Part shown: piece by piece, positions 8,222-16,976 of the stretch | How positions within the stretch are numbered: position 1 is the first letter of the stretch | Layout: each line of letters starts with the position of its first letter | NCBI GenBank assembly: GCA_013824165.1 | Contig: PNNH01000099.1 | Coordinates: forward strand, 1-64,000 | Origin: Methylibium sp. | GTDB taxonomy: Bacteria > Pseudomonadota > Gammaproteobacteria > Burkholderiales > Burkholderiaceae_C | Direction: 5' to 3' | Length of the DNA stretch: 64,000 nucleotides | The notes under the pieces: model-generated | Told to the model about the DNA's origin: nothing | Seen by the model: only the letters and a program-made list of their open reading frames with translations | Database searches by the model: none | Position numbers and translations under genes: made by a program

Positions 8222-8527
8222 GCGCCGCTGCTGCGCGCCGCCGGCCTGGACTGGCCCGAGCCCCGCCACGGCTCCCGCTTTGTCGATCTGGGCCCGACGC
8301 TGGAGGCCGCCGCCTGCGGCAAGGGCATCGCGCTGGGGCCGCCCAGCCTGGCAGCGGCTTGGTTGCGCAGCGCTTCGCTGGCCAGGCCGTTCTCGCGAAC
8401 CGTCACGGCCCAGACACCATACGTGCTGCATGTGCATGGCGACAGCGTAGGTTCCAAGGCCTTTGCCGCCTGGCTGACCGGCTGCTGCAGCGATGCCGAA
8501 AACGCAGCAGGCCGCAACGTCGCTTGA
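8222..8527 (+). pseudogene. Truncated LysR regulator copy (effector-domain tail)
   Basis: Translates in frame (codons from 8222, stop at 8525-8527) as a close relative of the last 110 residues of the LysR protein at 6577-7506. Shared blocks include RAAGLDWPEP, RFVDLG-TLEAAACG, PSLAAAWL and VTAQTPYVLH. No DNA-binding domain is present, and there is no start codon or ribosome binding site at the junction. At the left edge APLLR joins straight to AAGLDW, whereas the intact gene has eleven more residues between these blocks. That is a deletion between two CTGCGC repeats. The copy lies 0.7 kb downstream of the intact gene, in the same direction. Confidence 0.85.
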
Positions 8528-8554
8528 TCGCTAGCGCTTCCCGGCGCTGACGCG

Positions 8555-9382
8555 TCAACGGGTCCGCACAGGGCGCCAAGCCGTCGGCACCACCGGCGCG
8601 ATCGACTTGAAGGCCGGCTTGGCGAACAGATAGCCTTGCATCAGATGAATGCCCGCATCGAACAGGAAATCGCGCTCGGCCGCAGTCTCGATGCCTTCGG
8701 CGATCACCTCGATGCGCATCTCTGCGCACAGCCGGACCAGATGCTTCACGATGGACTGCCTGGCCATGCTCGCATCGATGTTTCGCACCAGGTCCATGTC
8801 GATCTTGATCAGGTCGGGCTGGAAATCGGCCAGCAGCTTGAGCCCGGCATATCCCGCCCCGAAATCGTCGATCGCAGTCTTGAAGCCGCAACGCTTGTAT
8901 TCGCGAAGAATCTCGGCAAACCAGGGACCATCTTCGACCCGCTCGCCTTCCGTGACCTCGAAGATGATGCGCTCCACCGGAAAACCATGGGTCTGGGCCG
9001 CGCGCAGCGTGGTGCGGATGCAGAGCTCAGGCTTGTAGATGGCATTCGGCAGAAAGTTGATCGACACGCATTCCTGGATGCCGAGCGCCGCTGCGCCCTT
9101 GATCGCCTTCACCCGGCAAGCCTGGTCGAAGCGGTAGCGGTTGTGCTCGTTGACCTGGGCCAGCACGGACGCCGCGCCTTCGCCGGCAGGTCCGCGGACC
9201 AGGGCTTCATGCGCGAACACCTGTGCAGTCTGCAGATCGACGATCGGCTGGTAGGCGAAGTCGAACTCAAAACCGACGCGCTCAGCCTTGCCGCATTCCT
9301 CGCAGTCCGCTGGCGTGCCTTCCAGCGCCTGGAATCCAATCGGAAAGGATGCGTTCGTACTCGGCGCATGCATCAGGGTCAT
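8555..9382 (-). CDS. EAL domain protein, probable cyclic-di-GMP phosphodiesterase
   Basis: 275 residues, essentially a stand-alone EAL domain with a short N-terminal lead containing a CEEC pair (residues 27-30). Residues expected for metal and substrate binding are present: E59 of EAL, N109 (SINF), E142 (FEVTE), D172-D173, K193 (IKID), E229 (AEGIET) and Q249 (QGYLF). The loop-6 motif reads DDFGAGYAGL rather than the usual DFGTGYSSL, as in BluF-type EAL domains, so activity is not certain. No GGDEF, PAS or BLUF domain is attached. ATG at 9382 with a second in-frame ATG at 9373. Convergent with the LysR remnant. Confidence 0.85.
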   Translation of the reverse strand: MTLMHAPSTNASFPIGFQALEGTPADCEECGKAERVGFEFDFAYQPIVDLQTAQVFAHEALVRGPAGEGAASVLAQVNEHNRYRFDQACRVKAIKGAAALGIQECVSINFLPNAIYKPELCIRTTLRAAQTHGFPVERIIFEVTEGERVEDGPWFAEILREYKRCGFKTAIDDFGAGYAGLKLLADFQPDLIKIDMDLVRNIDASMARQSIVKHLVRLCAEMRIEVIAEGIETAAERDFLFDAGIHLMQGYLFAKPAFKSIAPVVPTAWRPVRTR

Positions 9383-9537
9383 CAGTCAATTCTGCCATCC
9401 ACGGGCGCCGTGCAACAGCCAGGGCTGCGCGCCCCTGAACAACTTTCGTCGGCCACCTGAAACTCTTTCAGGCCCATTTCGCCGCGCTGCCCTAGCATCG
9501 CGCCTGAGCCTAGAAAGAATACCTTCGGAGACACACC

Positions 9538-10692
9538 ATGCCCGTCATCACCAGCATCGAAGACCTGCGCGTCCTGGCCCAGAAGCGCGTGCCGCGCATG
9601 TTCTACGACTACGCCGATTCAGGCTCCTGGACCGAGAGCACCTATCGCGCCAACGAGAGCGACTTCCAGAAGATCAAGCTGCGCCAGCGCGTGGCGGTGA
9701 ATATGGAGAACCGCAGCACGGCCACGCAGATGGTGGGCGTGGACGTGAAGATGCCGGTGGCGATTGCGCCCACCGGCCTGACGGGCATGCAGCATGCCGA
9801 CGGCGAGATCCTGGCCGCCCGCGCGGCCGAGGCCTTTGGTGTGCCCTTCACGCTCTCGACCATGAGCATCTGCTCGATCGAGGACATTGCCGAGCACACC
9901 AAGGCGCCGTTCTGGTTCCAGCTTTATGTGATGCGCGACCGCGGCTTCATCGAGCGCCTGATCGACCGCGCGAAGGCCGCCCGCTGCGGCGCCCTGGTGC
10001 TGACGCTGGACCTGCAGATCCTGGGCCAGCGCCACAAGGACCTGAAGAACGGCCTGTCGGCCCCGCCCAAACCGACCCTGTCGACGATGCTGAACCTGAT
10101 GACCAAGCCGCGCTGGTGCCTGGGCATGCTGGGCACCAAGCGCCGCCAGTTCGGCAATATCGTCGGCCATGTCTCGGGCGTAGGCGATATGGGCTCGCTG
10201 GCCGAATGGACGGCCAAGCAGTTCGACCCGCAACTGAACTGGGGCGATGTGGAGTGGATCAAGAAGCGCTGGGGCGGCAAGCTGATCCTCAAAGGCATCC
10301 AGGACGTCGAGGACGCGCGCCTGGCGGTGGATTCGGGCGCCGATGCGCTGATCGTCAGCAACCATGGCGGCCGCCAGCTCGACGGCGCCGAAAGCAGCAT
10401 CCACGCCCTGCCCCGCATCGTCGAGGCGGTAGGCTCGCAGATCGAGGTGCACATGGACGGCGGCGTGCGTTCGGGCCAGGACGTGCTGAAGGCCTGGGCG
10501 CTGGGCGCCAAGGGCACCTATATCGGCCGCGCCTTCCTCTATGGCCTGGGCGCGATGGGCCAGCCGGGTGTTGCCAAGGCGCTGGAGATCATCCACAAGG
10601 AGCTGGACCTCACCATGGCCTTCAGCGGCCACACGCAGCTGAAGAACGTCACGCGCGAGATCCTGCTGCCGGGCACCTACCCGACGGCCTGA
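9538..10692 (+). CDS. lldD: FMN-dependent alpha-hydroxy-acid dehydrogenase (L-lactate dehydrogenase type)
   Basis: 384-residue flavoenzyme of the lactate/glycolate/mandelate oxidising family. It should convert an L-2-hydroxy acid to the 2-oxo acid and pass electrons to the respiratory chain. Visible signatures are FYDYADSGSWTE near the N-terminus, the FMN-binding IAPTGLTGM, and the active-site SNHGGRQLDG near residue 275 with its catalytic His, followed by HMDGGVRSG. Length fits LldD. ATG at 9538 follows a GGAG site. No lldR or lactate permease is adjacent, so the precise substrate is inferred only from family resemblance. Confidence 0.85.
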   Translation: MPVITSIEDLRVLAQKRVPRMFYDYADSGSWTESTYRANESDFQKIKLRQRVAVNMENRSTATQMVGVDVKMPVAIAPTGLTGMQHADGEILAARAAEAFGVPFTLSTMSICSIEDIAEHTKAPFWFQLYVMRDRGFIERLIDRAKAARCGALVLTLDLQILGQRHKDLKNGLSAPPKPTLSTMLNLMTKPRWCLGMLGTKRRQFGNIVGHVSGVGDMGSLAEWTAKQFDPQLNWGDVEWIKKRWGGKLILKGIQDVEDARLAVDSGADALIVSNHGGRQLDGAESSIHALPRIVEAVGSQIEVHMDGGVRSGQDVLKAWALGAKGTYIGRAFLYGLGAMGQPGVAKALEIIHKELDLTMAFSGHTQLKNVTREILLPGTYPTA

Positions 10693-10696
10693 GCCC

Positions 10697-12085
10697 TCAT
10701 CCGCCCAGCGCCCCCCACAGCAAGCCCTGCAGCTGCTCCTCCCACAGCGGGAAGCTGCTGTAGCGGCCGGGGTGGGCCGCAGGGTCGGCGCCGGTGCCGC
10801 CGATGGCATAGACGATGCCGCTGCGCCGGGCCGGGTCCAGCATCAGGCCGGACATCAGGCCATAGGCGAAGCCCAGATGGCCCCAGGCCTGCTGGCCGCC
10901 ACGCGGCATCAGGCGGTCGCCCTGCAGGCGCCCGCTCTTGGCATCGAGCACAGAGCGGTCGATGAAGTGCTGCAGGCCGAGACCCCAGGCCTGGAACTCG
11001 CCGCCCAGGTCGTCGCCATTCGGCGCGGCAGGGCCGGCCGAGCGCCAATGCTCGGTCATCAAGGCCTGCACACTGGCGGGCTGAAGATAGCTCGCGCCCG
11101 CGTGGCGTCCTTGATCGGCCAGCATGGCCAGCACCACGCCCAGATCGGCCACCCGCGTGCGCATGCGCCCCTGCGGGCCGAACAGCGAGCCATTGCTGCC
11201 CAGCTCATAGCCGTCCAGCCCGGCGGGCGGTGCCGGACGGTGGCCGCCGAAATCGTCGGTCTGCACGATCCACGGCCCGGCACTGTTCCAGCGCGCCGCG
11301 TCGTCGGTGGCGCGCTTGCGGTAGAGCGTGGCCACCTGGGCCAGCTCGGCCTCGCTGAACTGGCTGGCTTCGAAGCCGCCACTCAGGCCCAGCGGCCGGA
11401 GCACCTGCTCGGCCATCAGCTGATCGAAGCGCTGGCCGCTGGCTTTCTCCATCACGCTGGCCAGCACGCCGTAGTTGAGATTGCAGTACTCGAACCACTG
11501 GCCGGGCGCCTGGGCCGCCGGCGACCAGGACTTGCCGCTGCCGAACAAGGCGCCGCCTGGCAGCAGCTTGTCGGCCAGGCGCTGGCCGGGGGCCAGATAG
11601 CTGCCGGCGCTGTCGCGCAGGCCCGAGCGGTGGCTGAGCAGCAGGCGCACCGTCAGCGGCACGTTTTGATGCGCGGGATGGCGCAGGCGATAGCCCAGGA
11701 TCTCGCCGATATCAGCATCCAGGTTCAGCCGCCCGGCCTCGACCAGGCGCATCACGCCCAGCGCCACCACCAGCTTGCTGATCGATGCGATGCGAAACAG
11801 CGTGTCGCGCGTCACCGGCCGGTGCCGGCCGGCGCCACTGGGATCGATCCAGCGATGGCCGAACTGCCCCTCGTACACCACGCGACCCTCGCGCAGCAGC
11901 AGCACCGAGAGGCTGGCCAACGGCCGCGCCGGGTCGTCGATCAGGGCCTGCAGCTCGGCATCCAGGCCGGTGGGCCTGGCGGCCGCCCATCCCGGCAGGC
12001 CGGCGGCAAACAGACCAGGAGCGGCGAGCAGCAGCTGGCGGCGGGCCAGGCTGCCGGGCGGGCGTGGTGAGGGCTTGAGCGTCAT
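10697..12085 (-). CDS. Serine hydrolase, class C beta-lactamase-like (peptidase S12 family)
   Basis: 462 residues. The N-terminus (ARRQLLLAAPGLFAAGLPGWAAA) looks like a twin-arginine-type signal. The catalytic triad of motifs of the penicillin-binding fold is present: SISK at residues 101-104, YCN at 199-201 and a C-terminal HLG box. Secreted esterase, D-aminopeptidase or transpeptidase-like activity is possible; family membership does not show antibiotic hydrolysis. It ends 4 bases from the lldD stop on the other strand, so the two meet tail to tail with no room for a terminator. Confidence 0.84.
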   Translation of the reverse strand: MTLKPSPRPPGSLARRQLLLAAPGLFAAGLPGWAAARPTGLDAELQALIDDPARPLASLSVLLLREGRVVYEGQFGHRWIDPSGAGRHRPVTRDTLFRIASISKLVVALGVMRLVEAGRLNLDADIGEILGYRLRHPAHQNVPLTVRLLLSHRSGLRDSAGSYLAPGQRLADKLLPGGALFGSGKSWSPAAQAPGQWFEYCNLNYGVLASVMEKASGQRFDQLMAEQVLRPLGLSGGFEASQFSEAELAQVATLYRKRATDDAARWNSAGPWIVQTDDFGGHRPAPPAGLDGYELGSNGSLFGPQGRMRTRVADLGVVLAMLADQGRHAGASYLQPASVQALMTEHWRSAGPAAPNGDDLGGEFQAWGLGLQHFIDRSVLDAKSGRLQGDRLMPRGGQQAWGHLGFAYGLMSGLMLDPARRSGIVYAIGGTGADPAAHPGRYSSFPLWEEQLQGLLWGALGG

Positions 12086-12274
12086 GCGCAGAGTTTCACC
12101 GCTGCTGCGCCTGTTTCAATTTCCCGGGTGATGCCCATTTGAGGCGCGCCCATTACCTCGGCTCATCGCCAACGCCCCCTGCAGGCGGCGCTCGCATCGA
12201 CTGAGCAATTGAAACAGTCGCGGCGTGCCATCTGAAACGCCCTTGATACCGGCGCCCGTGAGACTGCCAGCACC

Positions 12275-13474
12275 ATGAAGAAAGACGCCATCCTCCGCCG
12301 CCTGCCGCAGCGCCTGGTCGCACTCGTGCGGCGCGCGCTGACCCTGCTGTGCCTGACCCTCGGGTGTGCTGCCGCGCCAGGCGCCCCAGCTTCACCGCCC
12401 TCCGCGGCGCTACCACTGCTGCCCATCCGCGAGGGCGATCTGCACGGGCTCGTGGATACGCAGGGCCGCGTCGTCCTGCCGGCCGAGTTCAATGAGATCC
12501 AGACCGGCGATCCGCTGATCCTGGCGCGCAAGGGCATGCGCCATGCCTACTTCGACGCTGCAGGCCGCATGGTCATCGCGCCGCAGGAGAACTGGACGCA
12601 GCGCTTCGCCCAGGGGCTGGTCGCCGCCCAGAGCCGCGATGCGCAGGACCGAACGCGCTGGGGCTATGCCGATGCGAAGCAGCAGTGGGTGATTCCCCCT
12701 GCCTGGGATCAGGCCGAACCCTTTGTAGACGGGCTGGCCATCGTCGGCCAGGGCGATGCATGGGGCCGCATCAAATACGGTGCCATCGACCGCAGCGGCA
12801 AGCTCGTGGTGCCGGCAGTGCATGACAAGCTGCTCGTCACCGGCGGCGGACTGGTTCGCAGCGAGAGCGGCCACGCCAGCAGCGCAGCGCGCACGCACCG
12901 CGTCTTCAATGCCAGCGGGCAAGACCTGACCCCGCCTGGCATCGACTTCGTCGGCATCGCCGCCGACGGCATGGTTCGTGTCTGGGCCGGGCGCCAGCAG
13001 GGCTTTATGACGACGGCGGGCAAGCTGCTCGTGCCCCCGCAGTACGAGCAGGCGGCAGACTTTCGCGAAGGGCGCGCCCGCGTCTGGATTGCAGGCAAGT
13101 TCGGCTACATCGACAAGAGCGGCAAGCTCGTCGTGCCGGCGCGCTGGGATGCGGCCGAAGACTTCAGCGACGGCTTGGCCCTGGTCGCCGAGGGCGGCCG
13201 CCAGCAGTTCATCGACCCGCAGGGCCAGGTGCTGCTGACGCCGCAGGCCGAGCGCGCCTGGTCCTTCAGCGAAGGCCGCGCCGCCGTGCGTGTGGGCAGG
13301 ATGCAGGGCTATATCGACAAGAACGGCCGCATGCCCATAGCACCGCAGTTCAGCCACGCGCGGGCCTTCGCGCACGGGCTGGCCTGGGTGACCTTGCCCA
13401 GCAGCGCAGGCGGCGGTAGCGCCTATGTGGACCGCGAGGGGCGCATCGTCTGGCGCAGCAGCCCCGCGCGCTGA
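12275..13474 (+). CDS. WG-repeat protein, exported
   Basis: 399 residues. A hydrophobic N-terminus (LVALVRRALTLLCLTLGCAA) may be a signal; a weak lipobox ends at Cys31. The rest is about seven WG-type repeats of some 40-50 residues. Typical units are GLVDTQGRVVLPAEF, GAIDRSGKLVVP, GYIDKSGKLVVPARWD and GYIDKNGRMPIAPQF. Such repeats form beta-propeller-like or solenoid surfaces thought to bind proteins or cell-wall material. No enzyme domain is attached and no neighbouring gene explains it. Function unknown. Confidence 0.82.
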   Translation: MKKDAILRRLPQRLVALVRRALTLLCLTLGCAAAPGAPASPPSAALPLLPIREGDLHGLVDTQGRVVLPAEFNEIQTGDPLILARKGMRHAYFDAAGRMVIAPQENWTQRFAQGLVAAQSRDAQDRTRWGYADAKQQWVIPPAWDQAEPFVDGLAIVGQGDAWGRIKYGAIDRSGKLVVPAVHDKLLVTGGGLVRSESGHASSAARTHRVFNASGQDLTPPGIDFVGIAADGMVRVWAGRQQGFMTTAGKLLVPPQYEQAADFREGRARVWIAGKFGYIDKSGKLVVPARWDAAEDFSDGLALVAEGGRQQFIDPQGQVLLTPQAERAWSFSEGRAAVRVGRMQGYIDKNGRMPIAPQFSHARAFAHGLAWVTLPSSAGGGSAYVDREGRIVWRSSPAR

Positions 13475-13487
13475 GGCCAACGCCCGA

Positions 13488-15551
13488 TCAGGCGGCGGTG
13501 GCCTTCTTGGCCACCAGCGTCAGGATGTCATAGCTGGCCACCAGCTCGCCGCGCTGGTTCATCACCTGCACGTCCCAGGCCACCACACCCTGCGGCGGCT
13601 GGTCGGGGCGGTTGCCGCGGTCAATGCGGCGCTTGCAGGTCAGGCGCGCCTGGATGGTGTCGCCGATCGCCACCGGGTTGACGAAGCGCAGCGTGTCCAA
13701 GCCGTAGTTGGCCAGCACTGGGCCGGGCGCGGGCGAGACGAACAAGCCCGCCGCGGCCGACAGCACGAAGTAGCCATGCGCGATGCGCTGGCCGAACTGC
13801 GTCTCCTTGGCGGCGATCTCGTCGAAGTGCATGTAGAAGTAGTCGCCCGAGATGCCACCGAAGTTGACGATATCGGCCTCGCTGACGGTGCGGCGGTGCG
13901 TCAGCAGCGAGTCGCCGATCTGGATCTCTTCGAAATACTTGCGGAAGGGGTGGACCACATCCTCATGCACCTTGGCGCCGCGCTGGTACTCGCCGGTGAT
14001 GGCGGTGATCATGGTCGGCGAGCCCTGCACCGCGCAGCGCTGCAGGTAGTGCTTGACGGCGCGGATGCCGCCCAGCTCCTCGCCACCGCCGGCGCGGCCC
14101 GGGCCGCCATGCTTGAGCATGGGCAGCGGCGAACCATGGCCGGTGCTTTCCTTGGCGGCCTCGCGGTCCAGCACCATGATGCGTCCGTGGAAGGCCGCGG
14201 CCTGGTAGACCGCCTCAGCAGCGATGGCCGGCGTCTTGGTGATGACCGAGCCCACCAGACTGCCCCGCCCCTTGGCGGCCAGCTGCAGCGCCTCATCCAG
14301 CGAGCCATAAGGCATCAGCGTGGACACCGGGCCGAAGGCCTCGATGTTGTGCACCGCCTCGTTAGCAAAGGCGTCACGACACAGCAGCAGGCTGGGCGCG
14401 AAGAAGGCGCCATCCTTGACGCCGTCGCCGATGGGAGCAAAGCCATCCTTGGCGCCGAACACCAGCTCATTGCCCTGGCTCAGCAGCGCCAGGCGCTCGG
14501 CCACGTCGGCCTGCTGCGCCATCGAGGCCAGCGCGCCCATGCGCACGCCCTCCACCGCCGGGTCGCCGACCTTGAGCTTGGCCAGACGCTCGCGCAGCAT
14601 GGATGCCACCGTGTCGATGTGCTGGGCCGGCACGATGGCACGGCGGATCGCGGTGCACTTCTGGCCGGCCTTGGCCGTCATCTCGCGCATCACTTCCTTG
14701 ACGAAGAGCTCGAACTCGGGGTCGTCCGGCGTCACATCGGGGCCGAGGATGGAGCAGTTCAGACTGTCGGCCTCGGCGTTGAAGGGCACGCTGCGCTGGA
14801 TCAGGTTGGGCGTGACGCGCAGCTGCGCGGCGGTATCGGCCGAGCCGGTGAAGGTGACCACATCGGTCTCAAGCAGCCGGTCCAGGAGATCGCCGCTGGA
14901 GCCGACGATCAGCTGCAGGCTGCCCGCCGGCAGCAGACCGGACTCATGCATCAGGCGCGCGGCAGCCTCGGCCACATAGCTGGTCGCGGTGGCCGGCTTG
15001 ACGATGCAGGGCATGCCCGCCAGGAAGCTGGGCGCGAATTTCTCCAGCATTCCCCACATCGGGAAATTGAAGGCATTGATGTGCACGGCCACGCCGCGCT
15101 TCGGGACGAGCACGTGCGAGCCGAGGAAATGTCCTTCCTTGCCCAGCTGCGTCGCCGGGCCTTCATGAACGACGTTAGCCGAAGGCAGTTCGCGCCGGCC
15201 CATGCTGGCGTAGGCAAACAGCGTGCCGACGCCGCCCTCGATATCGATCCAGGAATCAGGTCGCGTGGCGCCGGTGTGCGCCGAGATCGCGTAGAGCTGC
15301 TCCTTGCGCTCCATCAGATAGGCGCCCAGCGCCTTCAGGATGGCGGCGCGCTGCTGGAAGTCCAGCTTCAGCAGAGCCGGCAGGCCGATACGCCGTGCGT
15401 GCGCCAGGCTCTCGCCGAAGTCGATGTTCTCGGCATGGGTCAGCGCCACCTCGCGGCCGTTGACCGCGCTGTGCAGCGCGCGCGCGGCAGTGTGGCCGAT
15501 CCAGCGATCGGCGATCAGGCTTTGCAGGACGTGGGGTGTGGTGGCGCTCAT
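13488..15551 (-). CDS. paaZ: Oxepin-CoA hydrolase / 3-oxo-5,6-dehydrosuberyl-CoA semialdehyde dehydrogenase
   Basis: 687-residue bifunctional enzyme that opens the oxepin-CoA ring and oxidises the resulting aldehyde with NADP. The N-terminal aldehyde dehydrogenase part (about 1-520) shows the catalytic Cys in [10 protein letters not shown] and the [10 protein letters not shown] block. The C-terminal MaoC-like hydratase (about 545-680) shows [13 protein letters not shown] and RIAHGYFV with the expected Asp and His. Length matches the fused enzyme of E. coli. It is the last gene of the paa block, separated from the upstream binding-protein gene by a terminator and a long palindrome, so it probably has its own promoter. 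Confidence 0.95.
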   Translation of the reverse strand: MSATTPHVLQSLIADRWIGHTAARALHSAVNGREVALTHAENIDFGESLAHARRIGLPALLKLDFQQRAAILKALGAYLMERKEQLYAISAHTGATRPDSWIDIEGGVGTLFAYASMGRRELPSANVVHEGPATQLGKEGHFLGSHVLVPKRGVAVHINAFNFPMWGMLEKFAPSFLAGMPCIVKPATATSYVAEAAARLMHESGLLPAGSLQLIVGSSGDLLDRLLETDVVTFTGSADTAAQLRVTPNLIQRSVPFNAEADSLNCSILGPDVTPDDPEFELFVKEVMREMTAKAGQKCTAIRRAIVPAQHIDTVASMLRERLAKLKVGDPAVEGVRMGALASMAQQADVAERLALLSQGNELVFGAKDGFAPIGDGVKDGAFFAPSLLLCRDAFANEAVHNIEAFGPVSTLMPYGSLDEALQLAAKGRGSLVGSVITKTPAIAAEAVYQAAAFHGRIMVLDREAAKESTGHGSPLPMLKHGGPGRAGGGEELGGIRAVKHYLQRCAVQGSPTMITAITGEYQRGAKVHEDVVHPFRKYFEEIQIGDSLLTHRRTVSEADIVNFGGISGDYFYMHFDEIAAKETQFGQRIAHGYFVLSAAAGLFVSPAPGPVLANYGLDTLRFVNPVAIGDTIQARLTCKRRIDRGNRPDQPPQGVVAWDVQVMNQRGELVASYDILTLVAKKATAA

Positions 15552-15573
15552 GCGGAGGACCTCAGCTAACTCG

Positions 15574-15596
15574 AAAAAATGGCCCGCGAACGGGCC
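15574..15596 (-). terminator. Rho-independent terminator on the minus strand
   Basis: Stem ggcccg/cgggcc (15581-15586 with 15591-15596) with a CGAA loop, followed on the minus strand by a T-run (aaaaaa at 15575-15580 on plus). It should end the transcript of the branched-chain-type binding protein gene, just before paaZ. Confidence 0.75.
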
Positions 15597-15642
15597 GGAT
15601 CAATGTTTACCAAAGCAATCACGCGGGCAGAGGGCGTAGCGA

Positions 15643-15717
15643 GCGGGTGGAGGTCGGGTCTGAGGCGCGCAGCCGTACTCCCGTACGGCGAGCACCGCAG
15701 GCCCGAGATCCGCCCGC
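15643..15717. repeat. Long imperfect palindrome (extragenic hairpin)
   Basis: A 75-base stretch that folds on itself. The core is gccgtac-tccc-gtacggc (15672-15689). Outer arms pair 15655-15662 with 15698-15705 (one G-T pair) and 15643-15647 with 15713-15717, with a few mismatches between. It has no coding capacity and sits between a transport gene and paaZ. It resembles repetitive extragenic palindromes, but only one copy was noticed in this window. Confidence 0.7.
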
Positions 15718-15740
15718 GCAGTAGCCAGATGCCCGTGTGA

Positions 15741-16895
15741 TTAGGGTTGGTACTTCCAGGTGCCGTTCTCAATCTTGACCATCACGCGCGCCCGCTGGTC
15801 CAGCCCCAGGTGGTCGGTCGGCGACATATTGAACACGCCATGCGCGCCCGACAGTTCCTTCACGCCTTCCAGCGCATCACGCAGCGCGGCGCGGAAGGCC
15901 GGCGTGCCCGGCTGGGCCTTCTTCAGTGCCACCGGCACGGCCGCCTGCATCAGCAGGCCGGCGTCCCAGGCGTGGCCGCCAAAGGTGCTGACCGTGCCTT
16001 TGCCGAAGGCGGCTTCGTACTTGGCCACATACTCGGAAGCGCTCTTCTTCACCGGATGACCGGCCGGCAGCTGAGCCGCCACCAGCACCGGGCCCGAAGG
16101 CAGGAAGGTGCCTTCAACATCCTTGCCGCCGACGCGCAGGAAGTCGTTGTTGGCCACGCCGTGGGTCTGGTAGAACTTGCCGGTGAAGCCACGCTCCTTC
16201 AGCGTCTTCTGCGGCAGCACGGCCGGCGTGCCGGAGCCACCGATCAGCACCGCGTCCGGCTTGGCCGACAGCAGCTTCAGCACCTGGCCGGTGACCGAGG
16301 TGTCATTGCGGTTGTAGCGCTCGTTGGCCACGATGGTGATGCCCTTGATCGGAGCGATCTTGGCGAACTCCTGGTACCAGCCTTCACCGTAGGCATCGGC
16401 AAAGCCGATATAGGCCGCCGTCTTGACGCCCTGCGAGGCCATGTGCGTGACGATGGCCAGCGCCATCATGATGTCGTTCTGCGGGGTCTTGAAGACCCAC
16501 TTCTTCTTCGCGTCGACCGGCTCGACGATGCGTGCCGAAGCAGCCATCGAGATCATCGGCGTCTGCGACTCGGCCGCCGCATCGATCATCGCCAGCGAGT
16601 TGGGCGTGGTGGTCGAGCCAATGATCACGTCGACCTTGTGCTCGGTGATCAGCTTGCGGGTGTTTGAGACCGCCGAGGTGGTGTCCGACGCATCGTCCAG
16701 CACGACGTAGTTGACCTTCTTGCCGGCGATAGTGGTCGGCAACAGGGTCAGCGTGTTCTTCTCGGGAATGCCCAGCGACGCCGCGGCGCCGGTGGCTGAG
16801 ACGGTGACGCCGACGGTGATGTCGGCCAGGGCATTGCCCATCAGCGCGGCGCCGGCCGCAAGGGCAAGCAAAGACTTCTTGATGATCAGGTTCAT
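15741..16895 (-). CDS. Branched-chain amino-acid-type ABC transporter substrate-binding protein
   Basis: 384-residue periplasmic binding protein of the LivK/Leu-Ile-Val family. It has a signal peptide (KKSLLALAAGAALMGNALA) and the type I two-lobe pattern (VTVSATGAAASLGIPEKNTL, later IGFADAYGEGWYQEF). In beta-proteobacteria such proteins next to aromatic catabolism genes often bind aromatic acids, so phenylacetate or a related acid is a reasonable guess. No permease or ATPase genes of the transporter are present nearby. ATG at 16895 has a GAGGAGA ribosome binding site. It lies between the paa regulator and paaZ. Confidence 0.87.
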   Translation of the reverse strand: MNLIIKKSLLALAAGAALMGNALADITVGVTVSATGAAASLGIPEKNTLTLLPTTIAGKKVNYVVLDDASDTTSAVSNTRKLITEHKVDVIIGSTTTPNSLAMIDAAAESQTPMISMAASARIVEPVDAKKKWVFKTPQNDIMMALAIVTHMASQGVKTAAYIGFADAYGEGWYQEFAKIAPIKGITIVANERYNRNDTSVTGQVLKLLSAKPDAVLIGGSGTPAVLPQKTLKERGFTGKFYQTHGVANNDFLRVGGKDVEGTFLPSGPVLVAAQLPAGHPVKKSASEYVAKYEAAFGKGTVSTFGGHAWDAGLLMQAAVPVALKKAQPGTPAFRAALRDALEGVKELSGAHGVFNMSPTDHLGLDQRARVMVKIENGTWKYQP

Positions 16896-16976
16896 GAGTT
16901 TGTCTCCTCGGTTGAATAAGAGTGGATGGTTGGAATCAAGCTCGCTGCGCGGTATTGCTGGGTCTATGGTCCGCGT

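Noticed and set aside
13425-15569. A 714-residue plus-strand reading frame opposite paaZ
   Set aside because: Its frame is the antisense shadow of paaZ in GC-rich DNA; composition is His/Arg/Gly-rich and it has no family motif or ribosome binding site.
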